From contig NC_081415.1 in assembly GCF_030272615.1 (NCBI RefSeq), positions 624,525,740-624,589,739 on the forward strand: a stretch of DNA of 64,000 bases, in the 5' to 3' direction. Under the pieces are notes generated by a model. It had not been told where the DNA came from. It ran no database searches and saw only the letters and a list, made by a program, of their open reading frames with translations. The stretch's first letter is position 1. The number at the start of each line of letters is the position of its first letter. Source of the DNA: Cryptomeria japonica. Its lineage: Eukaryota > Streptophyta > Pinopsida > Cupressales > Cupressaceae. A program made the translations under genes and the position numbers. Shown here one piece after another: positions 58,325 through 64,000 of this stretch.

Positions 58325-60130
58325 ATCTCCCCCCTTGGCATTGATGTCAACACACACTTATCACTATCATACTGATTCCTTCTCTCCCTTTGACAATAAT
58401 GACAAAGGGCATAGATAGTGTCCATTATCTGCTAGCATACTAGTTCCTTCTCCATCATCCAATATCTACTTACTTTTTGCCATTCTCTAGTAGAGTAGAT
58501 CACAAGACTCTACATGTACTCAACTAGCGAAATCTCTCCCTTGGTCAAGTCTCCCACCGTGTCCATCATATGGTTCAAAAAATAAAAGATATGGCAGTGA
58601 ACTCCCCCTGAACCATAGATCTCCATACTGACTTAAGTGCATGAAGTTGCTAACACAACTCCTAAATTGTGTCTCAAATACTCAAATGTTCCTACTGGTA
58701 GAGGTTTTGTGAATATATGTGCCACTTGTTCACCAGTAGGGACATACTCTACCTTAACTTCCTGGTCTTCAACCTTCTCTCTAAGAAAATGGTATTTGAT
58801 GGCAGTATGCTTTGTCCTTGAGTGCATAACCCGGTTATTTGATACATTGATTGCACTTGAATTATCACACCAAATGGAAATAGGGTCAACTATTTCTACC
58901 TAAATATCCTTGAGGGTATGGTTCATCCACAACAGCTAAGAATAACATGTACCAATAACAATATATTCTGCTTTAACAGTAGATAGGGAAATTGAATTCC
59001 TTCTTCTTGTTGTGCCATGAGACCAATCGATTACCTAGGAAGAATGCACCACCACTTGTGCTCTTTTGGTCATCAATGCAGCGTACCCAATCAGCATCTA
59101 TGTAGGCTTGTAAGATGAAATCTCCTTGGTTAGGATAGCATAGTTCATAATCAATTGTTCCTTGTATGTACCTGAATATCCTCCTGACTGCATTGACATG
59201 TGACTGTTTGGGTGTAGCTTGAAATCTAGCCACCATGCATACTACCTGCACTGTATCCGGTCTAGAAATAGTAAGATATAACAAATTGCCAATCATGGAT
59301 CTATACAATGTCTGATCCACTACTAATGATTCATCATCCTTGCTCAGCTTGCATCTGGTCACCATGGGGGTACTGACTCGTTTGTTGTCTTCCGTTTGGA
59401 ATTTCTTCAACATGTCTTGGGCATACTTGATTTGGGAGAAAAATATTCCCTTGTCTCGTTGTGAAATCTGTAATGCAAGAAAAAATGATAGCTCTCCAAG
59501 CATTGACATCTCAAACTATGATTTCATCTAATCCACAAACTCTTTGCACAAGGTATCCTTGTTCTCTTAAAAAATAATGTCATCCACATATACAACCACA
59601 ATATTCATGTGTTTTCCATCTAATTTAATGTACAGATTACTATCTGCACTTCCCTTTTTGAATCCCTTCTCCTATAGATACTTATCTAACCTTGAGTACC
59701 ATGCTCTTGGAGCCTACTTCAAACCATACAGTTCTTTCTTCAACTGGCACACAAAGGTTTCATCATCATGCAGTAGAAAACCTTCAGGTTGTTCCATGTA
59801 TACTTCCTCTTCTAAATTTCCATTCAAGAAAGAAGATTTTACATCCATTCAATAGACTTTATATCCCTTATAGGCCCGAAATGGCTAGAAAAATTCTAAT
59901 GGCCTCAAGCCTAGCAACCAATGGAAATGTATCTTCAAAGTCTATTCCTTCTACTTGAGAGTATCCTTTGCACACTAACCTTTCTTTGTGCCTCATAATC
60001 TTTCCTTCTTAATTCATCTTGTTCCAGTAGACCCACTTTGTGGCAATAATGTTCTTATCTGTCAGTCTAGGAACAAATTCCCAAGTCTTATTCATCTTAA
60101 TTTATTGTAGGTCCTCTTCCATTTCATCCA
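58325..60130 (-). pseudogene. Element F reverse transcriptase and RNase H
   Basis: 58325-58632 is polypurine tract and non-coding. RNase H ends in 58633-58827 (His-Ser-Arg-Thr-Lys-His, Ile-Phe-Thr-Lys-Pro-Leu-Pro). 58973-59509 (178 codons) covers the RT tail and RNase H start, with Asp-Ala-Asp-Trp. The catalytic Tyr-Val-Asp-Asp is intact at 59577-59590, with a stop soon after. Arg-Ala-Trp-Tyr near 59695 and the RT N-terminus near 60030-60130 complete the domain. Confidence 0.85.
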
Positions 60131-61140
60131 TCCATTTCTGAATTTTGTTGGCCTCATTAAATGTTTTGGGTTCCATTTCAATCATGAGGTAAAAATTAAT
60201 TTGTTCATCATTTCGAGCAAGTCTTCTTCTAGTCTGTACACCATCAATCTTATTACCTAAGATTTGATCTTCTGGGTTATTTTTTTGTACATACCGGTTG
60301 GGGGACTTGTTTGGTGCTTCTTCCAGTTCACTATCAATCTGAACTTAATCTTCATAACTAGTGTCATCATACCAGTTTACTTGTGCTTGTCTTCCTTTAT
60401 GCATATCTTCATCAACTCTTACATGCACACTCTCAATGACTCTTCTTAGTATTTTGTTGTAGCATTTGTAGGCTTTCCTACAAGTTGAGTAGCCCAATAA
60501 GATACCTTCATCACTTCTAGAATCAAAGTTACCCAGGACATCTACATCTCTCTTGATGAAGCATTTACTTCCAAATAATTTAAAGTATTTAACCGATGGC
60601 TTCCAGTCATACCACAGTTCATAAGGTGTGATTCTTCAGTTTCTTCTCAATTGAATTCGATTCAAGGTATATACAATAGTGTGAACTGCTTCCTTCCACT
60701 ATGTATCTGGTATGTATTCCTCATTTAGCATGGTTCTTTCCATATCCTTGATTGCCCTATTTTCCTTTCTACAACACCATTTTGTTGTGGTGTTCTTGAA
60801 GCTGAATACTGTCTTCTTATTCCATGTCTCTCATAGTAATATTCAAACTCATTTGATGTGAATTCTCCACCTAGGTCTGATCTTAGACATTTCACCTTGC
60901 ATCCAATTTCCCTCTCAACCATCATCCATAAAATCTTGAATCTTTCAAAGGCTTGTGATTTATCTTGTAGGAAAGTGACCCATGCCATTCTTGAAAAATC
61001 ATCCATGAGGAGTATGAAGTGTCTTTCACCGGCTAGAGATCTTGTTCTGGTTGGTCTACATAGATCAGTATGCACCAGTTCTAGTAGCCTTGAAGTATTA
61101 TGTTCCTTAGTCTTGAAGCTCACCCTAGTCCACTTTCCTC
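60131..61140 (-). pseudogene. Element F integrase
   Basis: The open piece 60725-61123 has the catalytic triad in order: His-Thr-Asp-Leu-Cys (about 61075), Arg-Ser-Asp-Leu-Gly-Gly-Glu-Phe (about 60885), and Thr-Pro-Gln-Gln-Asn-Gly-Val-Val-Glu-Arg-Lys (about 60770). The rest (60131-60724) is frame-broken C-terminal integrase and linker to RT. Confidence 0.82.
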
Positions 61141-61700
61141 TTACACATTCATCACAAAAATGTGCTTACCGGTTTGATGATTGGTGGTATATTTCTCACA
61201 GAGCACTTTTTTCTCACTGCAACCGGATTATCAAAATTTATGTGGCCTAATCTCCCATGCCACAACCATCTCTCATCCACTTGTCCCATCATGCATTGGG
61301 ACTCAAGGCATTCCTTCAGATTGTACACATTTCCATCTATTCTTTTACATTCTGCAACAATCTGACTAGTACTCTCTTTTCTTATCTAGCAATTGGTAGA
61401 GTCAAAAGTGAATTTGAAACCTTTATCACACATTTGAATTACACTTAGTAAATTGTTCTTTAAACCTTCCACATAATATATATCATGGACTTACAATTTT
61501 TCACCTATATTCAGAGTACCTTTTCCTTTTATCCTAATAGATGATTTGTCTCTAAACCTTACTGGGTGTCCATTCCAATCTTCAAGCTTGATAAATTTAT
61601 TTTTGTCACTAATCATGTGATTGGAACAACCACTGTGTACAACCCATAAGTTCCTTCTTTCTGAATGCAGGGTAGTCTGCACAATTAGACTTGATTCTAT
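61141..61700 (-). pseudogene. Element F protease and GAG-pre-integrase
   Basis: The protease site reads WVVHSGCSNHM at about 61620-61653. The catalytic Asp of Asp-Ser-Gly is His here, so the enzyme is inactivated, though the flanking sequence is well kept. GAG-pre-integrase follows to 61141, broken by stops, and includes the integrase zinc-binding Cys/His remnant. Confidence 0.78.
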
Positions 61701-62690
61701 CTTATTCTTGTCTTTTTCAACCCAAACTAGTTTGTCTTCCTTCTTTTCTTCTTCAATTTCATGTTCCAGTTTGACTACCGGTTCTTGATCTGGTACTGTC
61801 TTCTTTGGCTTGGTTGTCTTGAATTTAAAATGTTTTGAAATGTGCCAATACTTCTTACAATTATAACACTTTATATTGACATTATATGATGAATCTTTTA
61901 AACTATTGTAGGACACCAGTTTACTTCTCCTACATTCAAAACTCCTATGATCAAATCCATTACACTGATAACAAACAACATCCATACCTCGTAGTGCAAC
62001 AAAAGAGTTTCTACTTTCAAAACTATCAGGGGGCTTATTCATTAGTCTACAGTCGGCAACTCTATGTCCAAACTTATTACATTGGTAGAAATAACCATGG
62101 AAATTGGATACATACCAATCTTGTTACTTTGGATAGGCAAACCTTTGTCTCACTGAATGTCTTCCTCTCACATTCTTGATTCTATTGAATCCTTCACCAT
62201 CCACCTTGGGCTTTCCTTTATGATTTGCATACCAGTAAGATGTGTGAGCCTTCTAGTTTTGAGCATACCAATTTACTAGTTGATTTATTATAGACTCAAT
62301 ATAGGTCTTCTTGCCGGTATCTTTACTAACTATTAAGATTTTCTTCTCTTTAATTTAACTTGAGGAAGTAAATTGTATCTCCTTACTAGATATGTCTTGG
62401 CTATTTGAACACTGTCCTTCAAATTCTAAACCACTAGTGTCTTTTGAATGCTTTTGTTTGCTCAACATCTTGTCTAAAGATTTTGTCCCTCATACTTGCT
62501 CCTCATCTTCAATTCATCCTTGCTCTTTTCTAGTTCCTTTCTGAGCCTTATAATTTCTTCTTCCATATTTTTTTGCTCCTTTTCCTTCATTATCAAATTA
62601 GAGGATGTAGCTTAACATATCATCTTAGCTTCTTCCAATTGGAGTTGTAGATCAGATATTATTTTCTTGGATACCTCCAGAGAGTCCTCC
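61701..62690 (-). pseudogene. Element F Gag C-terminal coiled coil and knuckle array
   Basis: About 62690-62500 is a Glu/Lys coiled coil. Knuckles follow: a partial Cys-Asn-Lys-Phe-Gly-His near 62085, CYQCNGFDHRSFEC near 61970, and CYNCKKYWHISKHF near 61865 (last Cys lost). Then a Lys/Glu-rich linker leads to protease. This coiled coil plus knuckle layout parallels ORF1 of elements C, D and G. Confidence 0.72.
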
Positions 62691-62692
62691 AG

Positions 62693-63823
62693 CTAATCGT
62701 GTTCCTCTCCGGCAACATGCTTAACATTTTTGAGTTCTTTTCTTGTTTTCTTCAACTCCTCAAGAGCGCTTATGATCTCACCTTCTAGGTCCACTTCAAC
62801 TTCAATATCTTCATCTTCCTCATCTTCAATGAGTGGTTCACCTAGTACCATAAAGAGATTAACTTCTCTTTCATCCTCATGGTAGTCATCCTTTGATGCA
62901 CTTTCTTCATCGGTAGCATCATCCTCAAGTGTATATAGACTGTTCTGCTTTTGGTAGATTCTTATTTCTTGTCGGTAGACCTTATTCTCTTTATCTTTAC
63001 CTGAAGACCTACCAGAGCTCCTTTTCTCATCTCCACCAATTTCACCGAAAGGACATTTTGCAGCAAAGTGTTCTATTTTACCACACTTAAAGCATTTGAG
63101 AGGTAGTTTTCCTTTATACTTATGAGATCCTCTTTTGAGCTTTCTTATAAAGTTTCCAACTTCAGTATCAGAGTCTCCACAAGATTTTCTATGAGAATTT
63201 TCTTCCTTACCCTTTTTGGTGGAGTTGAAGGTGACTTCTTTCTTGGAAGTTCCTTCACTAGTTCTCCTCATCTTATAAGCAGTTAGAGATCCAAATAACT
63301 CATCCATTGAAAAGTTTTTTAGATCCTTGACTTCCTCTATAGTAGATACCTTAGTGTCATACTTAGATGTGAGTGATCTAAGCACCTTTTTGACAATAAC
63401 TTCATCAACAATTTCCTCTCCAAGTCCTCTGATGGTATTCACAGTTTCATCAACTCTATGAAGGTAGTCTGCAATATTTTCTTCATCTTTCATCTTCAAT
63501 CCTTCAAGTTGACCTCTTAGAGTTTTCATCTTTGCCTCCTTGACTTTGACATTTCCTTCAAATAATCTCTACAATTTATCCCAAGTCTCTTTGGTGGATG
63601 AGCAGTGCATTACCTTGACAAACTCATTATTTGATAGCCCACTGAGAATAACATGTTTAGCCTTTGCATTGTTCTCATACTCCTTCTTGGCATCCGAGTT
63701 TGTGGGAGGAACACTAGGGAAAATAAACCCATTCTTTACAGACATCCAAACATTGAATCCTAGAGAGGAAAGATATGTTTCCATTCTTCTACTCCAAAGA
63801 GCATAGTTGGTTCCATCAAACAT
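62693..63823 (-). pseudogene. Element F Gag
   Basis: One frame from ATG 63823 to 62693 with a single stop between 63569 and 63529. It starts Met-Phe-Asp-Gly-Thr-Asn-Tyr-Ala-Leu-Trp-Ser-Arg-Arg-Met-Glu, the N-terminal Gag signature of SIRE-like Copia. A UBN2-like capsid region (63529-63250) follows. The knuckle CFKCGKIEHFAAKC, with Gly-to-Glu before His, is near 63090, and a strongly acidic tail follows. The true start may be upstream in a Ser-rich stretch. Confidence 0.82.
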
Positions 63824-63934
63824 GGGAGCTTTGGAGGAGGATGACTCATTTATTGCCTTTGTGCTCTTAGACTAGAATCTACCCAAGCTAGAGAAAACTT
63901 TAATCAATCAGTAACCTAAGGCTCTGATACAAAT

Positions 63935-64000
63935 TGTAGAACATAATATGTCACTGAGAGGGGGGTGAATCAGTGATTTCAAACAATTTCCAACTATGTG
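63935..64000 (-). repeat. Element F 5' LTR, first 66 bases
   Basis: TGTAGAACATAATATGTCAC plus the GAGAGGGGGGTGAATCAG U5 motif match 56837-56902. It is cut by the window end. Confidence 0.9.

Larger units (their letters stand above)
56837..64000 (-). mobile_element. Element F: SIRE-like Copia retrotransposon, 5' end beyond window
   Basis: The 3' LTR is 56837-58324 and the first 66 bases of the 5' LTR are at 63935-64000. The interior (58325-63934) reads on the minus strand Gag, protease, integrase, RT, RNase H in correct Copia order, with all domains present, more complete than E. The primer site next to 63935 reads TTTGTATCAGAGCC. TCTAC (56832-56836) is the candidate left target duplication. 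Its LTRs and proteins are related to E. Stops make the copy defective. Confidence 0.87.

Overview
This 64 kb window is repeat-filled intergenic DNA from a seed plant with a large genome; a gymnosperm is plausible but cannot be proven from the sequence alone. I found no host gene, tRNA or rRNA. Almost every base between 1-13608, 16164-37784 and 40950-64000 belongs to LTR retrotransposons, many nested inside one another and decayed by stop codons, frameshifts and C-to-T type transitions. Most elements lie on the minus strand.

Layout. (1) Element G (minus, 1-13608, left end outside the window) is a pol-less LTR element. It is split by element H (plus, 2338-10231), a Gypsy-type element that keeps gag-protease but has no reverse transcriptase or integrase. 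(2) 13609-16163 is AT-rich, unassigned sequence with a small 21-bp repeat array. (3) 16164-37784 is a three-level nest: Copia element A (minus) carries Copia element B (minus, 17725-32183), whose RNase H region carries element C (plus, 19639-27199), another pol-less element related to G. (4) 37785-40944 is AT-rich with a possible old LTR piece and a LINE RNase H remnant. (5) 40950-55372 is Copia element E (minus), a rearranged deletion derivative with a perfect ATTGT target duplication. Its 3' LTR is split by element D (minus, 41038-47726), a third pol-less element with a perfect GAAAG duplication. (6) 55378-56836 is a LINE reverse-transcriptase remnant (plus). (7) 56837-64000 is a SIRE-like Copia element F (minus), cut by the window end.

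The most interesting content is the family formed by C, D and G. Each has Copia-type termini and an ORF1 encoding a coiled coil plus several CCHC zinc knuckles, followed by an ORF2 of roughly 1050-1070 codons that I do not recognise. Neither ORF is a polymerase. ORF2 is collinear in all three copies: a Met-Gly-Tyr-Glu block falls at codon about 337, 345 and 346 respectively. The family shares its polypurine tract region, its U5-end motif and its initiator-Met-type primer site with the autonomous Copia elements A, B, E and F beside it. The simplest reading is a non-autonomous lineage mobilised in trans by SIRE-like Copia elements while carrying an undescribed protein.
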